From Nemorincola sp044225795 (GTDB lineage Bacteria > Bacteroidota > Bacteroidia > Chitinophagales > Chitinophagaceae): DNA of 64,000 nucleotides. Positions 52,249-60,157 of the stretch are shown in pieces. The stretch's first letter is position 1, and every line of letters begins with the position of its first letter. The stretch covers positions 248,001 to 312,000 of the forward strand of contig JBGAIF010000001.1 of assembly GCA_044225795.1 (NCBI GenBank). The letters run 5' to 3'. The notes under the pieces were generated by a model. It saw nothing but the letters and a program-made list of their open reading frames with translations, did not search any database and was not told where the DNA came from. Made by a program: the position numbers and the translations under genes.

Positions 52249-53538
52249 TTAATGACTGACAAGCAACTTGGTCACATATCTGTCTTGGCCAACGGTTGCG
52301 GCAACGATATATATTCCTGCTGGCTGATCAAAATTCACCTCCGTTGCTTTGTTAGTGCTCGCATCAAACTCCATTATCTTTGTGCCAAGCACATTATTGA
52401 TAGTAACATGTATCGGCCTGCTATTTTCAGTAATCAGCAACAAAGTAAACGACCCGTTTGTTGGATTTGGATAAACTTTTAGCTCTTTCGATGCACTAAG
52501 TTCCTGGCCTACTGCAAGGTGACAGTCTTTTACCTCTACAGGATGTAAGGCTTTTGAAATCCCGCAGGCCCCGGTTACAGAATAGAATACAGTGTCTGTT
52601 CCGGCAGTTACCGCGGTTACCACTCCGGTTGCAGTTACTGTAGCCTTGCCCTTACTCGTACTCCATGTGCCTCCTGCAACGACATCAGTAAGTGTGATTG
52701 GCCTCGTAAAGCACACTGTGTTACTGCCTACGATGGTGCCGGGATCCGGATTGATGGTGATAATTTTTGTCGCAGAAAAGGATCCGCAAGGATTTGTAAA
52801 TGTGTACTTGACGGTGTCAACTCCTCCCGCGATAGCGGTAACAACACCACCGCTTATCGTGGTCCTGCCCGTAGCACTGCTCCATACGCCTCCAGAAACC
52901 GGATCCGTCAATGTGATCTTTGCTCCGTTGCATACTGTTGACGGGCCACTGACGGTGCCCGGATTGATCGATGGGCAAACATCCAGCAATGTAGTGATAT
53001 CGTATGTGTGGCTCCCATCATCAAGCATCCATGAATAAGTAGAGACATGCGCACCCTCTCCAAACCAGGGATTCATATAGTGTACATTCCCACCCGCATC
53101 TGCACCGCTACCCACCACGAAATGGCCACCTCCGGAATACCAGCTCCAGTGAAATACAGTTGGCTTCTTGTTGGTGGCCTCTGTTTGCATTTCCGAAATG
53201 GTAAGCGCACCCTGGTGGTGAGTGGTTATTGCATCAAAGTGCATAAGTATGTCTTCGAGGCTGCCTGTACAGCCATACATGTAATTCCAATAGTTGCAGC
53301 CAACACCAGGGTCTGTGCAGCAATTTACGGCGCCGTAGCTATGCCAGGTACTCACAGTTCTTGTATAGTCGGCTATGTCGCATTGATTTACTGTGTATTT
53401 GAAATAGTTCAGGATACATTTCGTGCAGCCGGCCCAGCACCACTGATCCTGTTCCTGATAAACAACCGGAACTGAGATCGTTTGCCCGTTAACACAAGGG
53501 CATAGGAACAATAAGGCTATGAACAGGTATTTTTTCAT
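52249..53538 (-). CDS. Secreted papain-like cysteine protease with two Ig-like repeats and T9SS domain
   Basis: A 429-residue protein. The signal peptide ends at VNGQ. The protease domain at about 20-190 shows the C39/C70 (AvrRpt2-like) pattern: Cys in QEQDQWCWAGC, His in SGGGHFVVGSG and Asn in VHYMNPWFG; extra cysteines (NCCTDPGVGC) may form disulfides. Two Ig-like repeats follow (about 195-345: GPSTVCNGAKITLTDPVSGG and GSNTVCFTRPITLTDVVAGG, each with WSS/WSTSKG). They are of the same type as the nine in the giant protein at 29782. The end is a T9SS type A domain (VYPNPTNGSFTLLL, PAGIYIVAA, a basic end). The upstream gene is 10 bases away on the same strand. Confidence 0.87.
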   Translation of the reverse strand: MKKYLFIALLFLCPCVNGQTISVPVVYQEQDQWCWAGCTKCILNYFKYTVNQCDIADYTRTVSTWHSYGAVNCCTDPGVGCNYWNYMYGCTGSLEDILMHFDAITTHHQGALTISEMQTEATNKKPTVFHWSWYSGGGHFVVGSGADAGGNVHYMNPWFGEGAHVSTYSWMLDDGSHTYDITTLLDVCPSINPGTVSGPSTVCNGAKITLTDPVSGGVWSSATGRTTISGGVVTAIAGGVDTVKYTFTNPCGSFSATKIITINPDPGTIVGSNTVCFTRPITLTDVVAGGTWSTSKGKATVTATGVVTAVTAGTDTVFYSVTGACGISKALHPVEVKDCHLAVGQELSASKELKVYPNPTNGSFTLLLITENSRPIHVTINNVLGTKIMEFDASTNKATEVNFDQPAGIYIVAATVGQDRYVTKLLVSH

Positions 53539-53548
53539 TGTTTAGTTT

Positions 53549-54181
53549 TTAGAGTGTTTTTTTAAGGGCATCTTTTACAGAAATCAGCACTTGTTTGGCC
53601 GTGTAAGCCTTTCTCTTATTAAGAGAAGGCATAGCCATACAAGCTGACGTAAGCGGATAGAACGTAAGATCTTCTATTTTTCCATCACCATATGCAAAGA
53701 AATCTGCTGTAAGCGGATATATGCGCAACATATAATAATGACTGTTCTTTGCGGCTTTGGCAACCTGTTCCTGTAATTCTGCAGCCAGAACAGCGCCTCC
53801 AATATCAGTCACTGAATAATTCCCATCCCTATAGTTTACGGTCAGTAACGTTTTATTACGGCCCTTAACTGTAAGTGGCACTCTCCATTCATTCCCAACT
53901 ATTATGTAATTGGTATTACCGAGTATAGATGCACTATAAAATTCCTTTGTAAGATTTAGCACACATATCGGCCTCCCGGTCGTTGACAAGTTCATTTCTT
54001 CCCGACCGGAATAGCCAAATTGTAACTCCTCACCCTCCGGAATAGAATTCAAAAAAGTAGCGCACTGGCGCTTGGCTATCTTCTGTACTTTGCTTTCCTC
54101 TTTACTCTGGTTCTTCCCTACCGACTGGGCCATCAATTCGCACGAAAACAATAGGACAAGCAAAGAAAATAGATATTTCAT
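53549..54181 (-). CDS. Hypothetical secreted protein preceding the protease gene
   Basis: A 210-residue protein with a signal peptide (MKYLFSLLVLLFSCELMAQ; the SCE could be read as a lipobox but the AQ cleavage site is more likely). The mature part contains GEELQFGYSGREEMNLSTTGRPICVLNL and GNEWRVPLTVKGRNKTLLTVNYRDGNYSVTDIGG in outline, a beta-rich fold I do not recognise. It starts the operon with the cysteine protease, 10 bases before it. It could be a partner, a substrate or an inhibitor (propeptide-like) of that protease; the sequence does not decide. Confidence 0.7.
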   Translation of the reverse strand: MKYLFSLLVLLFSCELMAQSVGKNQSKEESKVQKIAKRQCATFLNSIPEGEELQFGYSGREEMNLSTTGRPICVLNLTKEFYSASILGNTNYIIVGNEWRVPLTVKGRNKTLLTVNYRDGNYSVTDIGGAVLAAELQEQVAKAAKNSHYYMLRIYPLTADFFAYGDGKIEDLTFYPLTSACMAMPSLNKRKAYTAKQVLISVKDALKKTL

Positions 54182-54283
54182 AGGCTATGATTTACGTTGT
54201 ATTCGTTAAAGATAGTGGAAAAATCAATGCATTTTATTGATTAATCCAATATTAACCAACCGATTATAAATTCAGAGAATGTC

Positions 54284-55114
54284 CTAGTAGAATATCCGTT
54301 CCGGCATACCTGATTTCAACAATCCCGCTGCCTGTGCTTTTCCAAAAAGTGTATTGATCGCGTTTCTGCCTATTTCACCCAGATCAGTGGTGTATTCGTT
54401 TACGTAGAGTTGAATATGTTTACGCATCACGTCCTCTTCCATTTCCTGCGCATTGCAGGTAATGAACGGGGTCAGTTCAGGATATCGTTTCCACGACCAT
54501 GCAAGGCTTTGTTTGATAATGTTATCTACGGTTGCACAAAGTCCGGGTTCAAAGCTCCTGCGCATGACTATACCGCCCAATGGAATGGCGGCTGCGGTTG
54601 CCTGCTCCCACCAGTCACCCAGGTCCATAAGTTTTACGAGGCCCTTCTGCGCATAGGTGAACCGACTTTCGTGAATAATGAGGCCGGCATCATATTTCCC
54701 ACTTAGCACTGCTTCCTCTATCTCACTGAACACAAGCTCTGTCTTGTTCTTAGCTCCCGGGAACGCCAATGACAGGAGCAGGTTGGCCGTTGTTTTAAAC
54801 CCCGGTATGGCAATTTTTAATTCCGATATTCTGTCGAAGTTCAGCGGCTGCCTTGCTATAAGCAACGGGCCGACACCCACACCCAAGGCGCTGCCGCTAT
54901 GCAGCAACGCGTATCTGTCCACGGTGTGAATGAATGTATTGTAGCTTAACTTGGTGATATCCAGTTTCCCATGCTCTGCCCATTGATTGAGTGTTTCCAC
55001 ATCCTCCATCACATGATCGAAGGTGATACCGTGGGTATCAATGTGGCCATTCACCATCGCATCAAAAATAAAAGTATCATTAGGGCACGGGCTGAATCCA
55101 AGCGTCAGTTTCAT
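54284..55114 (-). CDS. mqnD: 1,4-dihydroxy-6-naphthoate synthase (futalosine pathway)
   Basis: Converts cyclic dehypoxanthine futalosine to 1,4-dihydroxy-6-naphthoate in the futalosine route to menaquinone. The 276-residue protein has the MqnA/MqnD periplasmic-binding-like fold. Marks are LGFSPCPNDTFIFDAM, DITKLSYNTF, SGSALGVGVGPLLI and the central AIPGFKTTANLLLSLAFP. It follows mqnB by 31 bases in one operon. A CAAAATTA (minus strand TAATTTTG) at 55119-55126 could be an internal promoter. Confidence 0.93.
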   Translation of the reverse strand: MKLTLGFSPCPNDTFIFDAMVNGHIDTHGITFDHVMEDVETLNQWAEHGKLDITKLSYNTFIHTVDRYALLHSGSALGVGVGPLLIARQPLNFDRISELKIAIPGFKTTANLLLSLAFPGAKNKTELVFSEIEEAVLSGKYDAGLIIHESRFTYAQKGLVKLMDLGDWWEQATAAAIPLGGIVMRRSFEPGLCATVDNIIKQSLAWSWKRYPELTPFITCNAQEMEEDVMRKHIQLYVNEYTTDLGEIGRNAINTLFGKAQAAGLLKSGMPERIFY

Positions 55115-55145
55115 GCGGCAAAATTAGGTAAAAGGAGTTCGTTCG

Positions 55146-55787
55146 CTAACTGCAAAAACCGATAAGCCAATTGTTGAGATTGATAATGGCATCCTTCATC
55201 TGCCACTGGCTTTTGTCCCGCGGTATCACATAGTTGGAGATAGCCCGTACCTGTGCAAAAGGCACCTGCTCCAGCAGGCACACATAATGAAACGCGGCCC
55301 CTTCCATACTTTCCACCTGGCAGCCATATCTCGACATCCTGTATTGTATAGTGCGCTCATTGCCGCTTACCATGTTCACGGTGAGCCCGGTTACATGGGG
55401 CAGCACTATCTTTTCATGAATTGCGGAAAGCGGGTTCACCAGCAAGCCCCCATTGTAAGGAGCTGCATCCCTCCCTGCAAGGCCCATATCAAAGATATCC
55501 AGCCGGTCATCGTGGTCTTCCGCGCCCAGGTCGCCATAGCTGTCGCTGGTCACAAATACCACCTCTCCCAACTTTATCTCCCTGTCGAAACTGCCACCTA
55601 CGCCCGCCTGTATCACAAGGTCGCACCTGTGCTGCTGCAAATGCTTTGTCAGCGCATAAGCTGTAGCCAGCGTACCTACTCCAGTGATCAGCGTTGTTAC
55701 CTTTATGACGGGAAAATGCCCATCTCTTATTTTTGTAATAAAAGGTCCTATCTCGGCTTCTGTAGCGGCTATTACCAGCAGGTTCAT
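55146..55787 (-). CDS. mqnB: Futalosine hydrolase
   Basis: A nucleoside-phosphorylase-fold hydrolase of 213 residues that removes hypoxanthine from futalosine. Characteristic segments are LLVIAATEAEIGPF, LITGVGTLATAYALTKHL, IQAGVGGSFDREIKLGEVV, and the purine-binding VESMEGAAFHYVCLLE with a catalytic Asp/Asn region RAISNYVIPRDKSQW. It heads the mqnB-mqnD operon; the start is divergent from the pterin synthase gene at 55855 with 67 bases between. Confidence 0.93.
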   Translation of the reverse strand: MNLLVIAATEAEIGPFITKIRDGHFPVIKVTTLITGVGTLATAYALTKHLQQHRCDLVIQAGVGGSFDREIKLGEVVFVTSDSYGDLGAEDHDDRLDIFDMGLAGRDAAPYNGGLLVNPLSAIHEKIVLPHVTGLTVNMVSGNERTIQYRMSRYGCQVESMEGAAFHYVCLLEQVPFAQVRAISNYVIPRDKSQWQMKDAIINLNNWLIGFCS

Positions 55788-55805
55788 GCTGCAAATAAGC
55801 GCTTT

Positions 55806-55837
55806 TTTGTCAAAACCACCGCTTAGCGTTAATTTTG
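55806..55837 (+). promoter_or_regulatory. Promoter of the pterin synthase / folE genes
   Basis: TTTG (55806-55809), a 20-base spacer, TAATTTTG (55830-55837), 17 bases before the ATG. It is a complete Bacteroidota promoter in the divergent gap with mqnB. Confidence 0.7.
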
Positions 55838-55854
55838 CTACTCAAATTATAAAA

Positions 55855-56268
55855 ATGGTTTACCTGACACGTGTCGAGCATTTTAATGCGGCACACAAAC
55901 TGGAAAATCCCAACTGGTCTAAAGAACAGAATAAGGCGGCTTTTGACAAATGCGCTAATGAGAACTGGCATGGCCATAATTATGAGCTGCATGTGACCAT
56001 AAAGGGAGAGCCGCATCCTGAAACAGGATTTATCTATAATGCCAAGACATTAGGCGAATTGATCAGGGACGTGGTCGTGGAGAAAGTGGACCACAAGAAC
56101 CTGAACCTGGACGTTGACTTCATGAGGGGTAAGTTCACCAGCGCCGAAAATTTTGCTATAGGCATCTGGAATGAACTGAAACCACATATAGAACAGGAAA
56201 ACGGCGTGAAGCTGCATGGCATCAAGCTGATAGAAACACCCCGCATATACGTTGAGTATTTCGGGTAG
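55855..56268 (+). CDS. 6-pyruvoyl-tetrahydropterin synthase / 6-carboxytetrahydropterin synthase family
   Basis: A 137-residue enzyme acting on dihydroneopterin triphosphate. The ATG at 55855 (MVYLTRVEHFNAAHKLENP) is used; the longer frame upstream overlaps mqnB and is not coding. Zinc ligands are in HFNAAHKL and WHGHNYEL, and the catalytic Cys in FDKCANENWHGHNY. The Cys lies five residues before HGH, as in eukaryotic PTPS, where QueD has three. KVDHKNLNLDVDF and SAENFAIGIWNEL also look like PTPS. So the product may be 6-pyruvoyl-tetrahydropterin rather than the queuosine precursor. folE follows by 24 bases, so the two enzymes act in sequence from GTP. Confidence 0.88.
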   Translation: MVYLTRVEHFNAAHKLENPNWSKEQNKAAFDKCANENWHGHNYELHVTIKGEPHPETGFIYNAKTLGELIRDVVVEKVDHKNLNLDVDFMRGKFTSAENFAIGIWNELKPHIEQENGVKLHGIKLIETPRIYVEYFG

Positions 56269-56292
56269 AACAGGACAATTAAATCTAAGACT

Positions 56293-56886
56293 GTGGCTTA
56301 TCACAAAACCGAATCTTACGATCAGGACACAACGCAGGAATTAAAGGCCGCGTACACCAATATACTGAAGTCGCTGGGCGAAGACCCGGAAAGAGAAGGT
56401 CTGCTCAAAACCCCCGAACGTGTGGCAAGAGCCATGCAGTTCATGACGCAAGGCTATAACATGAATGCGGCAGAGATATTGGAGTCAGCCAAATTTCATG
56501 AGTCATACAGTGAGATGGTCATCGTAAAAGATATAGAGCTCTACTCTATGTGCGAGCATCACATGCTGCCCTTCTTTGGCAAGGCGCACATAGCCTATAT
56601 ACCCAATGGCTGGATCACCGGCCTCAGCAAGATGGCGCATGTAGTGGAGTGCTTTGCGCGCCGCCTGCAGGTGCAGGAGCGCATGACCCACCAGATACTT
56701 GATGTGATACAGGAGACCATGCAGCCACTGGGCGTAGGTGTAGTGATAGAGGCCCAGCACTTGTGCATGATGATGCGGGGCGTACAGAAACAGAACAGTA
56801 TCACTACCACGTCGGCATTCAGCGGGCAATTCCTGAAAAACGAAACACGCTCTGAATTCCTGAAGCTCATCAGGGAAAAAAGATAA
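56293..56886 (+). CDS. folE: GTP cyclohydrolase I
   Basis: Converts GTP to dihydroneopterin triphosphate, feeding folate and other pterins. The start is GTG at 56293, giving 197 residues. Signatures: SLGEDPEREGLLKTPERVARA in outline, zinc ligands in YSMCEHHMLPFFGKAHIAYIP in outline and QHLCMMMRGVQKQNS, and TTSAFSGQF. It lies in one operon with the PTPS-family gene. A long palindrome after the stop acts as terminator. Confidence 0.95.
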   Translation: MAYHKTESYDQDTTQELKAAYTNILKSLGEDPEREGLLKTPERVARAMQFMTQGYNMNAAEILESAKFHESYSEMVIVKDIELYSMCEHHMLPFFGKAHIAYIPNGWITGLSKMAHVVECFARRLQVQERMTHQILDVIQETMQPLGVGVVIEAQHLCMMMRGVQKQNSITTTSAFSGQFLKNETRSEFLKLIREKR

Positions 56887-56907
56887 AAGACATATACTGA
56901 TAACAAA

Positions 56908-56929
56908 GCGGCCCGCAATTGCGGGCCGC
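56908..56929. terminator. Palindromic terminator between convergent genes
   Basis: GCGGCCCGCAATTGCGGGCC plus GC, a perfect 22-base palindrome, followed by CTCTTTC on the plus strand. The T-run is weak, so the stem does most of the work. It lies between folE and the convergent 56956 gene. Confidence 0.65.
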
Positions 56930-56955
56930 CTCTTTCAGGAAGTGGGTATATTTCA

Positions 56956-57963
56956 CTAGTCCTTTTTCATCATTACGACCTTTGCCACAAATGCATCGGC
57001 ATAGTTATCGAGTGCCTTTTCGGCGGCCTCTTTATACTTTGCCCGCGTTGTCTCTATGATCACTGGGTCCATTTCTTTGTTGAAGCGGAATGGGTTGTTC
57101 TTCATGCGACTGCGATCCTGAGTCACATTGGTGTGATAAGATACTTTCGAATCTATATCATCTGTAATACCAATGCTTTCGCCCTGTTGTTTTTCATTCC
57201 ATAGCAGCGTATTCGTGCCCATTTCCGACGGAACGATCTTCATCGCCGGCTTGGTCACGGCCTTGAATTTTGTGTTTGTTGTCACCGTCTTGTAAGGATA
57301 AAGGCTTGTAGAGTAGCCGGGATCATTTGTATTGATGGTCACATTCAGCATAATATCAGCAAAATCAACCGTCAGGTGAAAAAAGCCTGCGGGAGCATCT
57401 ATATCGCCACAGAAGTTAGCCGCCTTTTTGATCTTGCCAAATGCGAATGCAGTGGTACCATTGTACATGGTATTTCCGTTGTGGGCATTGCAAGTGACCC
57501 ATATGTTACCCTCTCCTTTTTCTTCTTCGTTCGATGCCTTCTTATCTTCAGCATTTTTGTAGAAGTCAGTCGCCGAGACAGCACTCCATGCCACGGTATC
57601 TATACCAGCCTGCTTCAGTTTTTTCTGAAAATAACCATAGAAGTGGTCTGTCACCTCCTGAAAATCCGCCGGGGTAAGCGCTCCATCTGTCGTTTCGAGA
57701 TAAGCTGTTAGTTTTGCGCCCGCCATTTTACCCGTCGATCGTTCTTTACCCATGGTACGCTCTGTGGTTGACAGCATATAGTTTACTGTGACCTGTGCCA
57801 GTCCGAACTTCTCCATTTTGGGCATGATCTTTGGTTTACCAAAAGACCCGCCCACTCCTACTTTCAACTTTTCAGCGTTTTCCTCTGCCGATTGTGCATG
57901 TGCCGCATGTGCCGCCCCCATGATCGCAGCTATAATGGCTGCAGAAATGATGCCGTTTTTCAT
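56956..57963 (-). CDS. Hypothetical secreted protein, 335 residues
   Basis: Family not recognised. The ATG at 57963 is chosen because it opens the signal peptide MKNGIISAAIIAAIMGAAHA; a promoter lies just upstream and overlaps the longer frame. The mature protein (GVGGSFGKPKIMPKMEKFGLAQVTVNYML in outline) has alpha/beta character with a helical C-terminus (RAKYKEAAEKALDNYADAFVAKVV). The segment ADFQEVTDHFYGYFQKKLKQAGIDTV is the most conserved-looking part. No membrane spans are seen. It is next to the tRNA-Pro gene and lies outside the proposed integrated element. Confidence 0.7.
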   Translation of the reverse strand: MKNGIISAAIIAAIMGAAHAAHAQSAEENAEKLKVGVGGSFGKPKIMPKMEKFGLAQVTVNYMLSTTERTMGKERSTGKMAGAKLTAYLETTDGALTPADFQEVTDHFYGYFQKKLKQAGIDTVAWSAVSATDFYKNAEDKKASNEEEKGEGNIWVTCNAHNGNTMYNGTTAFAFGKIKKAANFCGDIDAPAGFFHLTVDFADIMLNVTINTNDPGYSTSLYPYKTVTTNTKFKAVTKPAMKIVPSEMGTNTLLWNEKQQGESIGITDDIDSKVSYHTNVTQDRSRMKNNPFRFNKEMDPVIIETTRAKYKEAAEKALDNYADAFVAKVVMMKKD

Positions 57964-57998
57964 TTTGTTTGTTTTTTGATGATCGATGAATAACGGAA

Positions 57999-58029
57999 CA
58001 AAAGTATTTTGATATAAAAACGTGCGCAA
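57999..58029 (-). promoter_or_regulatory. Promoter of the 56956-57963 gene
   Basis: On the minus strand: TTG (58027-58029), a 20-base spacer and TACTTTTG (57999-58006), 36 bases before the ATG at 57963. It supports that start over the longer frame. Confidence 0.6.
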
Positions 58030-58082
58030 TGCGTATTAGACGGTAATTTTCCCTCCGTATTTCTACGTAGATGAGCGGTATA

Positions 58083-58112
58083 TTGCCGAAAAAGAATTTT
58101 CGATTACATTTG
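58083..58112 (+). promoter_or_regulatory. Promoter of the tRNA-Pro gene
   Basis: TTG (58083-58085), a 19-base spacer and TACATTTG (58105-58112), ending 20 bases before the first tRNA base. Confidence 0.65.
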
Positions 58113-58132
58113 CAGCCCCTGATACAGGGATT

Positions 58133-58206
58133 CGGGACGTAGCGCAGCCCGGTAGCGCACATGGCTGGGGGTCATGTGGTCGCTGGTTCGAATCCAGTCG
58201 TCCCGA
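58133..58206 (+). tRNA. tRNA-Pro (anticodon GGG)
   Basis: A full cloverleaf can be folded by hand. The acceptor stem is CGGGACG with CGTCCCG. The D arm is GCGC with loop AGCCCGGTA. The anticodon stem is CATGG/TCATG with loop CTGGGGG, so the anticodon is GGG. The T arm has loop TTCGAAT, and A is the discriminator base. CCA is not encoded. It reads CCC/CCU proline codons. Its 3' half is overlapped on the other strand by the C-terminal codons of a serine recombinase, which marks it as the likely integration target of the element to the right. Confidence 0.93.
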
Positions 58207-59776
58207 CTTGATTGGACAGCTCAACAATTTTGTTGAGCTGTCTTTCTTTTTGGTCGTCTGGAATACTTGTCACTACTGCAATCTTTTCAAAAACGTCATT
58301 TACAGAATCGGTTCGAAATGCCTCAATTTGGCGATTGTAAGCTACTCCTTGAGGGAATATCGCTTTTTGTAACTTTTCTTTCTGCGGAACACTGCTAGAA
58401 GCCCATACTACAGAGAGTTTCCGAGAGAACTGCAATGCATTGGATAAGTATAGATTATAGTTCGAACAATCATTTCCGCAAGTTTCTATAGTTGAAACAA
58501 TTGATGTCTTTTCTTCAGTGTATTTTGCTCTAAGTTTTTTGTACGTTTCCTCGCTCATTTCTTCCATAATGAAGTACTTCTCTTCCAGTTTATCTATCTT
58601 CTTTTGTATTTCACTAAGATTAGTACTTAGTTCTTCAAGATGCACTTTATTTTGACTGTTGAGCTTATCAAAAGCGTGTGCCATTTTGCTCAAAAAGGGT
58701 TTAACTAAGTGAGGTTTGATCTGATACTTCTCCAGAAACTGAATAAACAAGTCATTAACATCACCAGCATTTTGATTGCACTTGCAACCAGTGGTTCGGC
58801 ATTTGTAATAATATATCTTCTTCTTTTTGACGATATAGCCAGTATATCCGTTATTGCAATTGTCGCACCTCATGAATACTTTTAGTGGCAGAGGGTCAAT
58901 TTCTTTCTGATGAGTTACCCCAAACTTATTAGCAGACTGCCGGATATTGTTGACCTGTAGAAATTCTTGTTCAGATATAATGGCTGGATGTGTCCCCTTA
59001 ACCAATTTGCCATTCAGCATTTTATTGACGATTATGCCACAATAAAACGGATTTGAAAATATCATGGATAACTTCTGCTTGTAGATTTTTACCCCCAGCC
59101 CCTTCATTCTGCTTAGAATTTCATCATTCTTCAGTCCTTCTATCTTCCATTTAAACGCCTTACGGATTTGTTGACCAACTTTATTAATGATGATCTTTCT
59201 TTCTCCATTTGTCCTGATCACATCATAACCCATTGGCGGCTTCAAACACCAGACACCTTTTTCAAACTTCTCTTTCATGCCAGCAACAGCCCTCTGCTTC
59301 CTCAACTGGTTGTCAAATTCACTAAATAGAAATTGAATATTTTGCTGGAATACGCCACTTGCATTTGAAGTATCTGTTGGCTGTGTAACTGCAAATACCG
59401 TGACGCCATATTTTTCCCTAAGATCTTGAGCCAGTTTTATGGCGCCAGCTCCAGTTCGACTAAAGCGATCTAACGTATAGACAAGGACATGGCTAACTCT
59501 GCCCTTGTTCTTCCTGATAAAGTCCAGCATTCGCTGGAACTCCTTTCGGCCATCCGTTTTCGCACTTTCATAGGTACCTCCAAAGTAGCCTAAAGTTTCA
59601 AAGCTATTTCTCCGAGCATATTCTTCTATGGTCTTTCGCTGAAAATCCAAGCTTAGGTTTTTATCTGCCTGTTCTTTAGAAGATACACGTGTATAGACAA
59701 CCGCCTGTTTTAGAGTGATTATAGTCGGAGTTGAAGATGTTTTTGCCCATTTCTGAAAACTATCGAGATTATTCAT
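58172..59776 (-). CDS. Large serine recombinase (resolvase/invertase family)
   Basis: A 534-residue site-specific recombinase. The N-terminal catalytic domain (about 23-165) has the nucleophile Ser32 in YTRVSSKEQ and the arginines of LDRFSRTGAGAI and FDNQLRKQRAV. The Recombinase domain follows (about 170-290, GVWCLKPPMGYDVIRTN). A zinc ribbon at about 300-340 reads MRCDNCNNGYTG and KCRTTGCKC, and a coiled coil occupies about 365-425. The last 11 residues, VGTTGFEPATT, are encoded by the antisense of the tRNA-Pro gene, so the natural C-terminus is a product of the integration junction. It is translationally coupled to the small upstream gene (ATGA overlap). It very likely integrates and excises the element. 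Confidence 0.9.
   Translation of the reverse strand: MNNLDSFQKWAKTSSTPTIITLKQAVVYTRVSSKEQADKNLSLDFQRKTIEEYARRNSFETLGYFGGTYESAKTDGRKEFQRMLDFIRKNKGRVSHVLVYTLDRFSRTGAGAIKLAQDLREKYGVTVFAVTQPTDTSNASGVFQQNIQFLFSEFDNQLRKQRAVAGMKEKFEKGVWCLKPPMGYDVIRTNGERKIIINKVGQQIRKAFKWKIEGLKNDEILSRMKGLGVKIYKQKLSMIFSNPFYCGIIVNKMLNGKLVKGTHPAIISEQEFLQVNNIRQSANKFGVTHQKEIDPLPLKVFMRCDNCNNGYTGYIVKKKKIYYYKCRTTGCKCNQNAGDVNDLFIQFLEKYQIKPHLVKPFLSKMAHAFDKLNSQNKVHLEELSTNLSEIQKKIDKLEEKYFIMEEMSEETYKKLRAKYTEEKTSIVSTIETCGNDCSNYNLYLSNALQFSRKLSVVWASSSVPQKEKLQKAIFPQGVAYNRQIEAFRTDSVNDVFEKIAVVTSIPDDQKERQLNKIVELSNQVGTTGFEPATT
58182..58206. other. Candidate attachment site in the tRNA 3' end
   Basis: The T arm and acceptor 3' strand of tRNA-Pro form the junction between the chromosome and the recombinase gene; the usual attB core for tRNA-targeting elements lies here. 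No second copy of this sequence occurs in the window, so the core cannot be delimited. Confidence 0.45.
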
Positions 59777-60078
59777 GCCGCTTTTTTTGGGTCTTGATTT
59801 TCTGTTTGTAATGGTATAGCTAATTGATTATCAATAATTATGCCATTTTTCTCACAGGTAAAATCAAAAAGAATATTTGCTAATGTATCAAGGGTTTGGA
59901 CAATGGACGTTAATTGTTCGTCCGTATAATGGTCACAACCTTCAAACGACCTTAGCCATTCCGCAGAATTGTCATTATCAATCATTTTTCTTTGACTGAC
60001 TTCCTCAATTAGTATCGCATCATTTGGCATGTCAGCTTGTTTAACCATCTCCCGGCTTCCCATAAAATAGAATTTCAC
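59773..60078 (-). CDS. Small acidic protein coupled to the recombinase
   Basis: A 101-residue acidic protein from a GTG at 60078, or 96 residues from the ATG at 60063 (MGSREMVKQADMPND); I cannot choose. Contents include SAEWLRSFEGCDHYTDEQL and VQTLDTLANILFDFTCEKNG, mostly helical, with no known family. Its stop overlaps the recombinase ATG by four bases (ATGA), indicating joint translation. A directionality or accessory factor for the recombinase is a reasonable guess from position only. Confidence 0.65.
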   Translation of the reverse strand: MKFYFMGSREMVKQADMPNDAILIEEVSQRKMIDNDNSAEWLRSFEGCDHYTDEQLTSIVQTLDTLANILFDFTCEKNGIIIDNQLAIPLQTENQDPKKAA

Positions 60079-60157
60079 GCAAGGTATTTACTGCTCAAAA
60101 CTGACTCCATAATTTTCCATGATCATCCACAATCAGGCCAAACTCTCCATGATATTT

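Noticed and set aside
58300..58460. GTTCGAA-containing words as a second attachment site
   Set aside because: They match the tRNA T-loop over only 7 bases and lie inside the recombinase gene, so they are chance matches.
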